Origin: Edaphochlamys debaryana
Taxonomy: Eukaryota; Chlorophyta; Chlorophyceae; Chlamydomonadales
DNA length: 64,000 nucleotides
NCBI GenBank assembly: GCA_016858145.1
Contig: JAEHOE010000139.1
Location: 248,001 to 312,000 of the forward strand
Direction of reading: 5' to 3'
The notes below the pieces were generated by a model. That model saw only the letters and a program-made list of their open reading frames with translations, was not told the origin of the DNA and did no database searches. Both the position numbers and the translations under genes were made by a program. Position 1 is the first letter of the stretch, and each line of letters starts with the position of its first letter. Of this stretch, positions 53,209 to 64,000 are shown piece by piece.

Positions 53209-56200
53209 ATGGCGAAGTCCTTTCCGAGTCGCCCTTTTAGCCATCAGTTCCCCGCTGTCCAACAGGCGGAGCGGGATGCGCGGACTGCAGCCGACTGGAA
53301 GTGGAGGAGAGCCATTGCATGGATAAACTGCATCGCTGCGGGACTCGCTACGGGAGTTTGGGCTTTCTGCCTGAATTCCCTCACCGAGTCGCTGCAGATA
53401 CTCCGGTATCGCGCCACAGACATGCACATAGGCCCCGGGGGTGAGCGGCAACACACACACGCCTACAGGTGGTTTTGGAACCAGTACGTCTGCACCGTTG
53501 ACGGACATCCCGAACCCGCCCACACCCACCCTCGACCCCGGCCCCTCCCCCCGCCCCGCCCCCCCAGTCGGCTTCTTCGTCCCCTGGCTGGCCTTCGCCG
53601 GCCTCGCTGCTCTGTACGCGGGCCTGGCGGGGCTCCTGGTGACGCGCATTGCGCCCGTGGCGGCGGGGAGCGGCGTGCCGCAGGCGGGTGGCGGGGGCGG
53701 GTGGCGGGGTGGGGTGCTGCGTTGTAGGGCCGGGGCGTGTCGAGTGGGGTGTTGGGATGCCCAGATCCAGGCTGCGACGTGTCGCGCTGCGGTGGCAGAT
53801 TGAGGGGGACAGGGCAGGCAGCACGCAGCAGCAGGGGGAATGGCGGGACGGAGGCCGGGGTGCTGAGCTCATCGCCGCCCGGCCTTGCTTCCTGGCTCGT
53901 CACCCCTGTGGCTCATCTCTGACCTCAGCCTGACACCCGTATACGTAAACCCTTCCATGGACCAACCGCGCAGATGAAGGCGTGGATCAACGGAGTCACG
54001 GTGCCGGGTGCGCGGGGGGGGGGTGGGGGGGCAGGAGGGTGTGGGCACTGGGCAGCCTGCGTGGGGCAGGGCTGCGAGCGGCGCGCAGGGGTGCAGAGGG
54101 GCACAGCGTGGGCCCGGGTAGGGTGCACCCGGGAGGGCAACAGCAACAGCCCCCCGATTTCAAGAGCTCAACTCGATCAATACCCCCCCGTCCCCCGGCC
54201 CCCTCTCCCGCTTCTCAGCTTCAAACACTGCCCCGGCCCCCCCTCCCTTACCCTCCCCCCCCAGGCGCTGTGGCCCCCACCACGCTGGTGGTCAAGGGGG
54301 TGGGGGTGACCCTGTCCATAGCGGCGGGGCTGGTAAGGGGTGTGTGTGGGGGGGGGGTTAACGGGGTTCGAGGGCGGGGGGGCTGGCGTTGGGTGGGCTC
54401 CGGTCGGGGCCCGGGGCAGCTTGGGATGTCAGTGTCAGAACACCCTCGTCGAGCCACGGCCTCACCCCCCTCCCGAGACCGGCTGCGGAGCCGCACCCTC
54501 CGGCACGACCCCCCAGCCCACCCCTCTGCATGGCCCCTCCTCCCCTCCCCCTCCCCCGCCTAGGTGGCTGGCAAGGAGGGCCCCTTCATCCACTGCGGGG
54601 GCATACTGGGGTTCCTCACGGCCCAGGGGGGCAGCGCGGCGGCGAGAGGGTGGGGCCGGGTGGGGGGTAGGGTGAGGAGGCCGCGTCAGGGGCCGGGCGG
54701 GGGCGCAAGGAGGGAGTCTGGGGTTCTGGCAGGGTGCTGCAACCGAGCGTCGGGCAGGGGGGAGCCCCCGCAACGAATGCCGGGCGCAGCAGGCCCCTCC
54801 GCCCCCCCAGCCTCCACGGCCACCGCTGGCTGCTCGTGAGGCCGCGGCCCCGGCACCCGACCCTGCCTCGTGCCATCACGCCTGCCGCCCCCCCTCCCTT
54901 CCCCTCCCCCCCCCCCATGCAGCTGGGCGCTGAGGGAGCTGGCAGCGGCCGAGCGGGCGGGCGGTGGCAGCCGGGGGGGCGGCAGCAGGGGGGGCAGTAA
55001 AGAGGGAGCGGGGGGCCCGGACAAGGCCGGCGGCGGCGGTAGCGGCACTCCCGCCGGCTCCAACGGCGGGCAGTGCCCAGCCCCTCAGCCCGCCACCGCT
55101 CCGGCGCAGCTCAGGCGACGCTGGTGGCGGCGCGCTCCCGCCCGCCCCGACCAGGCCCCCCCCGCCGAGTCCCGGTCCGGTACTCCGACCCGCGGCTCCC
55201 CTCCCCCCCGCCCCCCCCCTGCCTGGCTCCCCCCCCTGGCGGCCCTGGAGCCCCGCGAGCAGTCGGACGCCGCCAGTGTGGGCACCAGCGGGGGGGTGGC
55301 GGTGGCCTTCGATGCGCCCATGGCGGGGGTGGCGTACGTGGCGGAGGAGGGGACCACCGTGTTCAGCGTGGTGGGTAGGGGGGGGGGGAGGGGGTGTTTG
55401 AATCTGATAAGCGGGAGAGCGTCTAGTTGCTAGTGGGATCGCCGGAAGGGGAGGGAGGGGGAGCAGTGCTCAGGGAAGGGCTGGACTGATGAGACGCTCG
55501 CCTAACGTCGCTGACCTCCTCTTCTTCACCCCGTTACCGCCCGCTTACCAACCCTCGGTCCCGCACGGCAGACGTCACTGTGGAAGGTGGGGCGACAACG
55601 GCGGGGCACCGGCAGGGGCAGGGGCAGGGGCAGGGGCAGGGGCAGGGGCAGGGGCAGGGGCAGGGGCAGGGGCAGGGGCAGGGGCAGGGGCAGGGGCAGG
55701 GGCAGGGGCAGGGGCAGGGGCAGGGGCAGGGGCAGGGGCAGGGGCAGGGGCAGGGGCAGGGGCAGGGCTGTGTGCGGAGCATGCGGCGGTGGGGCGCAGC
55801 GTGCGGTGCGGTGCTGCGGGAGGGGGCCCGAGGGCGACTGCCCCCCCCGTGTCCTCCCCCCCTTAAAGCTCGCCCCTTGTCCCCCTGCCCCCTCCATACC
55901 CCCCCCCCCTCCCCCCAGGCCTTCCTGGCTGCGGCCGTGGCGGTGTGTGCGATGCAGATGCTCACCATCGCCGCCAGCTCCAAGCTGGGGTTCAGGTGGG
56001 GGTGGGGGTGGGGGTGGGGGTGGGGGTGGGGGTGGGGGTGGGGGTGGGGGTGGGGGTGGGGGTGGGGGTGGGGGTGGGGGTGGGGGTGGGGGTGGGGGTG
56101 GGGGTGGGCGTGGGGGTGGGGGTGGGGGTGGGGGTGGGGGTGGGCGCTCGGTCGGTAGACGCGAGGTGCAGGAGGGGGAGCGAGGTGCAGGAGCTTTGAG

Positions 56201-59200
56201 GGAGTGGCCAGGGAAGGGGGGCATTACCGAGGGGGATGACGTGGGGGTGGATGGTGAATGCGAGGCAGAGGGGGGAGGTCCATACAGCTTTTAGCGCCGA
56301 GGTGAGCCGCCTCAATGCCTTCCCCCTCCCTTCTCTCCTTCCCCTCCCTTCCCCCCTCCCCCTCCCCCTCACCGTCACCCTCCCCCCTCCAGGTCCTACG
56401 CCGCCCTCCAGATGCCCATCTCTCTGTCGTACCGATCCCTGTCTGACGTCATGGGCATATTCTGGTGGGCGGAGGGTGCGGGGGGGGGGGTCCGGACAGC
56501 GGGATTGTGCACGCGCAGGGGGTCCACGCATGCGCAGAGCTACGGCCAGGAGGGATGAGCTGTCTGTTGCGGTATTGGGGTTGGGGGCGTTCAGCTCCCC
56601 AGCACCATGCCCTTAGCAACAGTGAGCGAGCGGTGACTAGGCGCAGCATGCGTAGCATAGGTCAAGGCCGGGTGGGGTGGTTCTAGGAGAAGACGTGTTG
56701 CACCCCGGTATGCGTTACTCTCCGGTATGCCTCCAGATATGAGCTAGGTATGAGTTGTCCCAGCAAGCTCTCCCCGGGTGAACGGTAGCGGACTAGCATG
56801 GCAGTGCTAGGAGGACTTCACCCCGTGTTCCGTGTCGGTCTGCATGGGTTACGGCACTGCGGCCTGTCTTATAGGCCGCACGCAGGCTCAAGCGCTTTAC
56901 TTCACAGCTCACACGCTGCGAGCCCTGTGGTCAACTACCAGTCTGTCGAGACTGTAAAGCCGATTCGTGTGCTACACGAGCCTATCGCCGCGCGCATTCC
57001 TTAACACTGTCTCCCTGCCTTCAGCAAACCAGGTGCGCCAGGTCGGCCCCCTCTCAACGCCTCACATCTTACCTACCCCGCCCCCCTTTCCCCCGCGCCC
57101 CTTCCCCCCCTGTCAGGTACTCTGCCTGGGAGCTGCCCCTGTTCCTGGTAGTGGGGCTGGCAGCGGGGGCGCTGGGGGCGGGGTGGACGCGGGGGGCCAT
57201 GGCGCTGCTGAGGCTGAGGGCCAGGTGGGTGGGTGGGTGCGTGGGGGGATGGGGGGTGGTAAGGTGCGGGGGAAGTGGAAGGTTGGGGGTACGGAAGGCT
57301 TACGGGCGATCGGGGCCGCAGGCACCGCGGGCGGCTGCGGCAGCACGGCGGCACACCTGCACACAGGCCCCCCCTCGCCCCCCCCCTTTACCCCCCCCCC
57401 CCACAGGATCGCCTCCCGGCCGCTGCTGCGCAATGGCGAGGTGGTGCTGGTGGCAGCGGCGACGGCCACGGTGGGGGGGGGCCTCGTGGTGGTGGGGGGG
57501 GGGGCGTAGCGGGCCCTGGATGGGCTTTGTCTGCTGCTTAGATCCCACGAACGGCCCCCCTTCCGGTCGTCCGGTCGGTTGTTTGGCTGCAGGCCTGCTC
57601 ACCTCTCCTCACTTCCGTCGAACGCTCATCCCCTCCCGCCCCCCCGACCCCCCCCCCCCCCCCGACCCCGCCCCCCAGATCTGGCTGGCCGCCTGCTACG
57701 CCTCCCCCTGCCGCCCCCTCCCCCCGGGCGACTACGCGCAGCAGCGGGTGTCATGGGCGCTGTTCGACGCCCCCTCGGGGCTCTTCCCGCAGCTATGGTG
57801 TCCGGAGGGGTGGGTGTGGGTGTGCATGGGGAGGGGGTGGGGGGTGGGTGGGGGGCGGAAAGGTAGGGCTGGAGGCTGGGGCCCAGAGGTGGTGCGGCGT
57901 GCCGTGGCACACGGGGCTGCGGGGGGCAGGAGGGCACGCGGCCCGAACCAGCCCGGCCGAGCTCACTGACACCCCCCCACCCCATCGCCCCCCCTCGTTC
58001 CCCCTCTACCCCCCCCCCCGCCCTACACCCAGGCAGTACTCTGAGCTGGGGCAGGTGTTCTGGATGCCCGTGGAGGCGGTGGCGCGGGCCAGCTTCTCGG
58101 TGCAGCCCGCAAACGCCACACTGGGGGAGGTGAGGGCGGGAGGGGGACGGGGGCGGGTGTGGGGGCAGTCTGCGGGTGCGGCTGCAGGGAAGCGTCCAGT
58201 GGAGCCGCAACAGGGAAATGGCCATCCACTTGACAAGCACCTCCCCTCCACCCCCTTTCCCCCACCCCCCCTCCCCCCCCAGTCCGCCCCCGACCCCGAC
58301 CAGGACTTCCTCTTCTCCGCCCGGGCGCTGGGCGCCTTCGTGGGGGCCGCCTACCCCTGCCTGTTGCTCACCTACGGAGTGGCGGCGCCCACGGGTGGGG
58401 CGCTTGGGAGGGACCGGGACGGGGGGTTGGATGGGGTGGTGGGGGTTACGAATGGCGGGAGGGCCCGCCCGTGGCGAGCCCACGTGTGACTTGTCTGCCC
58501 CCCATGAGTCCTTGCCTCCCCCCCCCCCCAGGCATCTTCATACCCACCCTGGCCGTGGGGGGCGTGCTGGGGCGGCTGGCGGGGCGGGCGGTGCAGGCGG
58601 CGCTGGAGCACTACGGGTCCAGCCTAAAGGCAGGCGGGGGCGGGGGGGTGAAGGGGGGGGCAGGGCTGCGCATGGGGTCTCGCTGCACCTCCCAACCTCA
58701 CTGCCCTCCACATCCCTCCCTTCGAACCTCCCCCTCTTTCCCTTCCCTCCCTCTCCTCCCCCCCCCCCAGGTCTCCCTGCCCGCCTGGTCCGTGGTGACC
58801 GGCTCCGCCCTGCTTGCCGCCGAGACGCGGCTGCTGCTCACTACCGCCCTCATCGTGGTGGAGACAAGCGGGGGTGAGGGGGGTGGGAGGTGGGGGGGTG
58901 GGAGGCGGGGGGTGGAGTCCAGGCGTGAGGTAGCGATTATTGGAGCCAACGGCCGCAACACGGATCGCTCCGCACACCCGTCTCCTCCCCCTCTTCTAAA
59001 AGCCCCTCTACAACCCCTCTTCTACCCCCCCCTCCCCCAGGCACCCCCCTGCTGGTGCCCCTCATGCTGGCCACGTGGGCGGCCAAGCAGGCGGCGGACG
59101 CACTGGCGCCCTGCATCTACGACTGGCAGGCAGGGGGGGAGGGGAGTGGGAGTGGGAGGGGGTAGCGCCAACAGGGCAGGGGCAGGCGAGGAGGAGCCAG

Positions 59201-61188
59201 TGGAGCGGCCCCTGCCCGCCCTCGCAACGCCCCCTCCCCCCCCTCCCTTCCCCCCCTCCTCTCCCCCCCCCTCAGATCGAGCAGGCCGGGTTCGTGTTCC
59301 TGGAGGACGCCGCCACCATGGAGCCCCCGCAGCTGGGCCGGCTCATGAACCGCACGGTGCGGGGGGGCGGGGGGGGGAGGGCGGGGGGGGGGCAGGGCGG
59401 AGTTTGAAGCTGATGAGCGGGGGAGGGGGGAGGCAGGGGGAGGGACAAGTTGAGGGGAGGGGCCGTCCGGCTGCGTGGGGCATGGAGTAAAGAATGTTCG
59501 GAGCATGGTCAGGCCAGGGCCAGCTTTCCTACACATTCTCATCCGCTTCCTCTGCCCCCCCCAAACCCCCCCACCCTTCCCCCCCCCAGGTGGGCTCCCT
59601 CATGACCCCCGAGCCCCTGCACGCCCTCCCCCCCGCCCCCCGCCTGCGCTGCCTCCTGGCCTGGCTGCAGAGGCACCCGCACTCGCTGCTGCCGCTGGTG
59701 CAGCCGGCGGGGGGGGAGGGGGAGGGGGGAGGAGGAGGAGAGGAGGCAGAAGCTGAGGAGGGGGAGGGGCGCCCAGGCCCGGGCTCTGGGGAGCAAGGCC
59801 CAGCGGGGGGCGTCAGCTCGAGCGGGACGGGGGGGGGCGCGGGCGCCTGCCCGGGCGGAGGCGTCGTGGAGGCGGGCGGACGTGGGGCCGCCGATGCGGA
59901 TGGGCGCTCCAGCGGCGGCGCCCCTACCGGCGCCGGCACTGGGGACGGCGGGGAGGACGGCGTGCGGGCCGGGCCTGGGCCCGGGATCGGGTCCGGGCCT
60001 GGGCCCGGCCGGTCCCTGGTGGGCCTGGTGCACCGGTGGCAGGCGGTGTCGGTGCTGCGTCAGCCCCGGCTGCTGGAGCTGCTACTGCTGCCCGAGGAGG
60101 GGGAGGGGGAGGGGGAAGGGGGGGAGGAGGAAGGGGGAGTGGACAGCGGGGAGGAGGGGGAGGCTGAGGAGGGCGCCGGGGGAGCTGGCGAGGCAGGCGA
60201 GGGTGCGGCGGCGGCCGCCCCCCCTCACGAGCTGCACCCGCCCAGCCTGGGGTCCAGTCCGGGCCCAGGCCCCGACCTCGAGTCCAGCGCCCACGACCCC
60301 TCCGCCGCGAGGGTGGTGGCCGCAGTCACTGCCAGCCCCGGCGGAGGCATCATCGGCGGCCCCAACGGCTGCGGCAGCAGCGGCGGTGGTGCCAGCGGGG
60401 GCGGCCCCAGTGCTGCTTGCCCCGAGGAGCCCGCCGCCCCGCTCCCTGCCGCTACCCCTCCCCAACAGCAGCCCCTCCCCCCCCACCCGCCCCCTCCGCC
60501 CCTGCGCCTGTCCCGGCGGCAGCGGCTGCTGCTGGTGTCGCTCCTGGCGCAGGCGCCCGCGGAGGCGGACGCGGGGGCGGAGGCGGAGGTGCTGGCGGCG
60601 TGGGGGCGCGCGGAGGAGGGGGTGGAGGCGTGGGGAGGGGACGCAGGGGGGCGGGCCAGGGGAGGGGTGGTGGCGGGGGCGCTGGCGGCTGCGTGGGCCA
60701 GGGCCTGCGGCTGCGGCTGCTGCCGTGGCGGTCCTCCAGGGGCCTCACCAGCCGCAAAAGTCGAACCGTACGGCAGCGGCACCGTTGCTGTGCAGATCGC
60801 GCCGCACACGGAGGACGGGGAGCAGCCGCCCGGTGCCAAGTCCGAACGCCCCCGGCCCCCCGCCGGCCCCTGCGCGCGGCTGCTGTCTCGGCGTGTGGAC
60901 CTGCGGCCCCTGGCCCAGCGCTGCCCCCTGTCCCTCCCCCCCGACAGCCCCGGCCTGGAGGCGGCGCTGCTGATGCGGCAGCTGGGGGTGCACTCGGTGC
61001 CCGTGGTGGGGCGGGGAGGGGGAGGGGGAGGGCGAGGGGGGCGGCTGCTGGGGCTGGTGACGCGGCGGGACCTGGTTGGGGAGGAGGGGGAGGGGGAGTG
61101 TGGAGGACGAGAAGAGCGGAGTGTGGAGGCGGGGGTGGGGGCCGGGGGGCGGCAGAAGCCGTCACAGCCCAGAGGGCGAGGGACTTAG
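53209..61188 (+). CDS. CLC-family chloride channel/transporter with CBS domains, 1205 aa, 19 exons
   Basis: Exons: 53209-53440, 53568-53683, 53974-54007, 54265-54332, 54564-54649, 54923-55370, 55572-55586, 55919-55995, 56393-56464, 57117-57224, 57407-57470, 57679-57797, 58033-58129, 58283-58394, 58532-58629, 58771-58873, 59041-59129, 59276-59356, 59590-61188; phases close. CLC signatures appear in order: G-S-G-V-P-Q (111-116), G-K-E-G-P-F with gating Glu155, [13 protein letters not shown] and [16 protein letters not shown]. Ser in G-S-G-V-P, rather than Pro, suggests chloride over nitrate; the gating Glu is compatible with a channel or a proton exchanger. Many hydrophobic helices place it in a membrane. 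The C-terminal exon holds two CBS-like halves ([19 protein letters not shown] and [10 protein letters not shown]) separated by a long Gly/Ala/Glu-rich insert. Introns 2 and 17 are GC-AG; intron 15 may be. Confidence 0.9.
55611..55767 (+). repeat. GGGGCA hexamer array, about 26 copies, in a CLC intron
   Basis: Uninterrupted GGGGCA units begin 25 bases after the 15-nt exon 7 and fill half of intron 7. The sense strand has a G4 run every six bases, so it could form G-quadruplexes. Confidence 0.97.
55996..56146 (+). repeat. GTGGGG hexamer array, about 25 copies, starting at a splice donor
   Basis: Directly after CLC exon 8 (TTCAG) the intron is GTGGGG repeated about 25 times, with one change near 56108. 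The first unit is the splice donor; every later unit repeats a GT donor dinucleotide in the same context except for the missing AG. Confidence 0.97.
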
Positions 61189-62226
61189 AGTGATCTCCTG
61201 GACTTCGCAATAGGTATCCGGGGTATCCGGGGTATGCGGCTCTGGCCAGCCTCTGAATGCGCTCCAACTGCCATCCGCCTGTGTCTGGTGGACTGCCGCT
61301 TTCATTGGATGGTCGAAGTGGGGCCCCCTCTCTAGGCTCCTGCAATGAACCGGTAATGTTCCACCCTCGCACACGAATACATATACGAGTGGATACATGT
61401 GGCCTCTCGCTGCCGTATTGATGCGGCATGCGGCGCAGGGCATCGGCCGGCGGGAGGGGGGGGGGGGGGGGGGTAACGTGGGGTGCTCGGGTGCGTTGGT
61501 CGGCAGCTCAGGCGTCTGAGCGGCCGACGGCTTGTCGGCCGTGCGAACCTTCGCTAACCTACGCTGTGCCTGAGCTTCCATGTGAATGCGGAGCGCGTAC
61601 ACATCAGGACAACGGGGCTGCGCTTGGGGCTGCATGGGCTACCGTACGCCGCCGTAGTCATACGGCTGAGCGCCGCCGTAGTGATGGCGTTTTGAGCCGG
61701 ATCGGCATGGCGGGGGCAGTATGGCACGCCGATACGCGTATTTGGGGGGCCCACGCATCCCCTCTGACGTGAGGCCCGGGTCCCTCACAGGCCTTGCCTG
61801 GCCTTGCTTGCACAATCGTGGAGGGACCGGAGCAGGAGGCCTTAGGGGGCGTGGTCTGCAGGCTGTTTCTAAGCAAAGCCCAGACCGGCCGCCTCAGAGG
61901 GGGCTTGGGCACGAGAGACGTCTTTGCGCCTGGACACGCACCCTCACGTTCGCACAGGCCCGACGAGCACGGTCCTGATCCTGGGCATTGTCGTGCGTCG
62001 AGCCGCGCTTCCAGTCGGGCACGCCGAGCCTAAAGCATCATTCATGCGCTACACGCAACACGTAGCAACGCATCAGCCTTATTCATCTTACCTAGCGAGG
62101 TCGAGGTAGAGGCAGGCACGGTTTCAAGGGGGAAACGGGAAGGTGCCAACGGCGAACCCACCCCCCTGAGCCTCACATGGCATTGTCTGTGTAGCAGTCA
62201 TTGACAAGCGCTATCTGCGGGGAGCT
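61189..62226. other. Intergenic between CLC and IPT-domain genes
   Basis: No gene recognised. Contains GGTATCCGGGGTATCCGG near 61213, an uninterrupted G run near 61457-61473, and two GCCGCCGTAGT phrases at 61648-61682. Composition is less GC-rich at 62040-62110, before the next gene. Confidence 0.5.
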
Positions 62227-64000
62227 ATGGGGCCAGGGGCGCCCAGGCGGCATGCGCGCCGCGCGAGGAGCGCGCTGCCTGCCACGCTCTTGCTGATCCT
62301 AGCAGGCGCAAGCGTCTGCGTCTGCGATCCATTTATCTACGATGTCTCACCTCTTTCTGGCTCGTTGGGCGGAGGCACAAGGTGAGTCGCTTCGCATGCC
62401 TCTCTTCTTAACCGACTCGAAAAGCCGCAGTGCACCACCCGGTGGCAATGAACCTGAAAGCAGCTTAGAATGCCGCTCCCGCCTAGAGAAAAACTGGGCT
62501 CCTGACATTGGCAATGCGTCATGGCTTCCTCGCGGAAAGAGTCGCCTAGAGCGGGTGTCTCTACGCGTAGACATATCTCCAGCAATCAGGCTGGTACGCG
62601 CAGGTCGCCGACTCCCCCGTCCGCACCCCCGTTTCCCCCCGCGGCATCCCCCCGCGCGCAGGCTGCGCATCTCGGGCTCCGGCTTCAGCCTGGACCGCGC
62701 CACGGGCGGCAACGTGGTCCTCATCGGCCCCTACCCCTGCTTCGTGATCAACCACATGACCACGGACACGCTGGTGCGTGTGCGGGGCTGGGGTGGGGCG
62801 GGTGCGGGGCTGGGGCGGGTGCACTCGGGCACCTCTCCACACGGCAGGCAGGCGGGCTTGAAGTGGAGCTCTGCTTCCGAGCGACATGTCTCTACCCCGC
62901 TAACCAACGCCCACCACCAAGACCGCCGCCTTGACCCCGGCGCCCGCAGATCACGTGCCTCACGGCCCCCGCCCCCTCGGTCGGCTCCTTCACCCTGACC
63001 GTGGTGGTGGACGGTGGGTGGCCGGGGCCCGCGGCGGCACAGCAGGGGCTGGAGCGCAGCCGGACTGTGCCGAGTGGCAGCCTTGAAAGCGGGCTTGAGT
63101 GCTGGGCCGAGAGGCCAAGATTTCCCCTTGTTCCCTCTCCCCCCCCGCCCCCAGGCTCCACCAGCGCCTCCTTCTCCAAACGCTTCACGTACGACAACAA
63201 CTACACCCCCAGTGAGTGCCGTACGGGCCCCCCGATCCCACGCGTGTCACGGGCCCCTAACCCCACGAGATCTGCGCGCCTCCCTCCATACCTGCCCACC
63301 TGGTTCATGCGCGCGCCGGACGGCCCGCACCGCCACCACGCGGAGCCAGGCGCACCTGCCTCCGTCGCACCCTCAGGCGCCCGGCGCACGCAGCACGCAC
63401 CCTCGCCCCGCCTGCCTGGTTAGCCCCAGTGCCTGATCCACTCACCACCTCCTCAGCAGCCCCCCCAACGCGCCCCACCCCCTTCCTTCCTCCGCCCTCA
63501 TCCCCCCCACCCCCCACCCCCCACCCCCCAGCCCTGGAGATGGTCTACCCCTGCGCCGGCCCCCCCGGCTCCACCACCTCGCTCTACGGCTGGCCCGCGG
63601 CCCTGCAGTGGACCGCCGAGTGCAAGGCCGACCCCGCCCCCACCGCGGACGGGGCGGACGCGCCCCCCTGCGTGGGCTCGGTGCTGGTGGGGGACTGGGC
63701 GGCGGCACTGCCCGGGGGGCCGGACGCCTTCCAGCTCAGGTGCGGGGGGGGGGGGGGGGCGGCGGGGGGTTGCACTTGCTTGCAAGCGGCCACGTCTGCT
63801 GCACGCCAGTTGGCGATCTGGCGGCGGGAAGGAGGCGGCGCACGCTTCGCTTTACGCGCCCGTCAATCCCTGCCTTAACCCCTAGACGTCTTTTATGCTG
63901 CCCCCAACGCGAAGCACCGTGGCCCCTCTTATCCTCCCGCCCTTCCCTGCACTCCCCCCACACCCACCCCCCAGGGGCTCCCACTCGTACATGGCCATGA
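62227..64000 (+). CDS. Secreted IPT/TIG-domain protein, N-terminal part (continues beyond right edge)
   Basis: Exons 62227-62381, 62662-62773, 62950-63013, 63155-63211, 63532-63739 and 63975-end join in phase. A basic N-terminus and hydrophobic core (A-T-L-L-L-I-L-A-G-A-S-V) form a signal peptide. Immediately after comes an IPT/TIG immunoglobulin-like domain: V-S-P-L-S-G-S-L-G-G-G-T-R, L-R-I-S-G-S-G-F-S, N-V-V-L-I-G-P-Y-P-C, I-T-C-L-T-A, V-V-V-D-G and F-T-Y-D-N-N-Y-T-P. The sixth exon continues with a Cys-containing stretch starting L-E-M-V-Y-P-C-A-G-P-P-G-S, possibly a second, divergent IPT unit. IPT repeats occur in large surface proteins such as fibrocystin/plexin-like molecules; algal members are mostly uncharacterised. 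An extracellular or membrane-anchored adhesion role is inferred. The remainder is outside the window. Confidence 0.8.

Noticed and set aside
55587..56294. Open frames encoding Gly-Arg, Gln-Gly or Val-Gly polymers
   Set aside because: Products of the two hexamer microsatellites inside CLC introns; real exons 55919-55995 and the microexon use other frames and boundaries.

Overview
The window looks like nuclear DNA of a very GC-rich green alga (Chlorophyta). The main evidence is intron-dense genes on both strands with extreme GC at third codon positions, a thylakoid-lumen FKBP with a chloroplast transit region and a twin-arginine signal, and plant/algal families such as a CUE-Smr (CID7-like) protein and F-box-like/ankyrin and F-box/LRR proteins. 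I cannot decide the class or species from sequence alone. All gene models were built by eye from splice sites, reading-frame phase and family resemblance. In every multi-exon model the exon phases close exactly, which is strong internal support, but none has been tested against transcripts.

Layout. 17-1485 (-): 5' part of a lumenal FKBP, running off the left edge. 1878-6154 (+): short-chain dehydrogenase. 8523-16122 (+): MCM4, a subunit of the replicative helicase. 17445-19641 (-): F-box-like/ankyrin gene with an unresolved or lost start. 20340-21403 (+): three-exon gene of unknown function. 22.8-23.2 kb and 29.6-30.2 kb (-): two detached copies of the 3' cassette of the ankyrin gene at 39.5-43.2 kb. 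24847-28587 (+): F5/8C (fucolectin-like) plus LamG-like protein, with an antisense LINE remnant in its longest intron and a MITE-like element just downstream. 30507-34073 (-): CUE-DUF1771-Smr protein, divergent from an acid lipase at 34377-38690 (+). 39525-43230 (+): intact F-box-like/ankyrin gene. 44631-51505 (-): 18-exon F-box/LRR gene. 53209-61188 (+): 19-exon CLC chloride channel/transporter with CBS domains. 62227-64000 (+): secreted IPT/TIG-domain protein, cut by the right edge.

The genes do not form one pathway; this is ordinary mixed nuclear gene content. The striking biology is in intron architecture. Introns start G-rich and end C-rich on the sense strand. About ten of roughly 112 modelled introns have GC instead of GT donors. 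A recurrent acceptor, CCCCCTGTCAG followed by GT, is shared by about eleven introns in five genes. In at least five genes the 5' splice-site region is echoed just inside the intron, from one extra copy (MCM4, SDR, lipase) to a six-copy 98-bp array (F-box/LRR) and a hexamer array of about 25 units starting at the donor itself (CLC). I see no CRISPR array, tRNA, rRNA, bacterial operon or virus.
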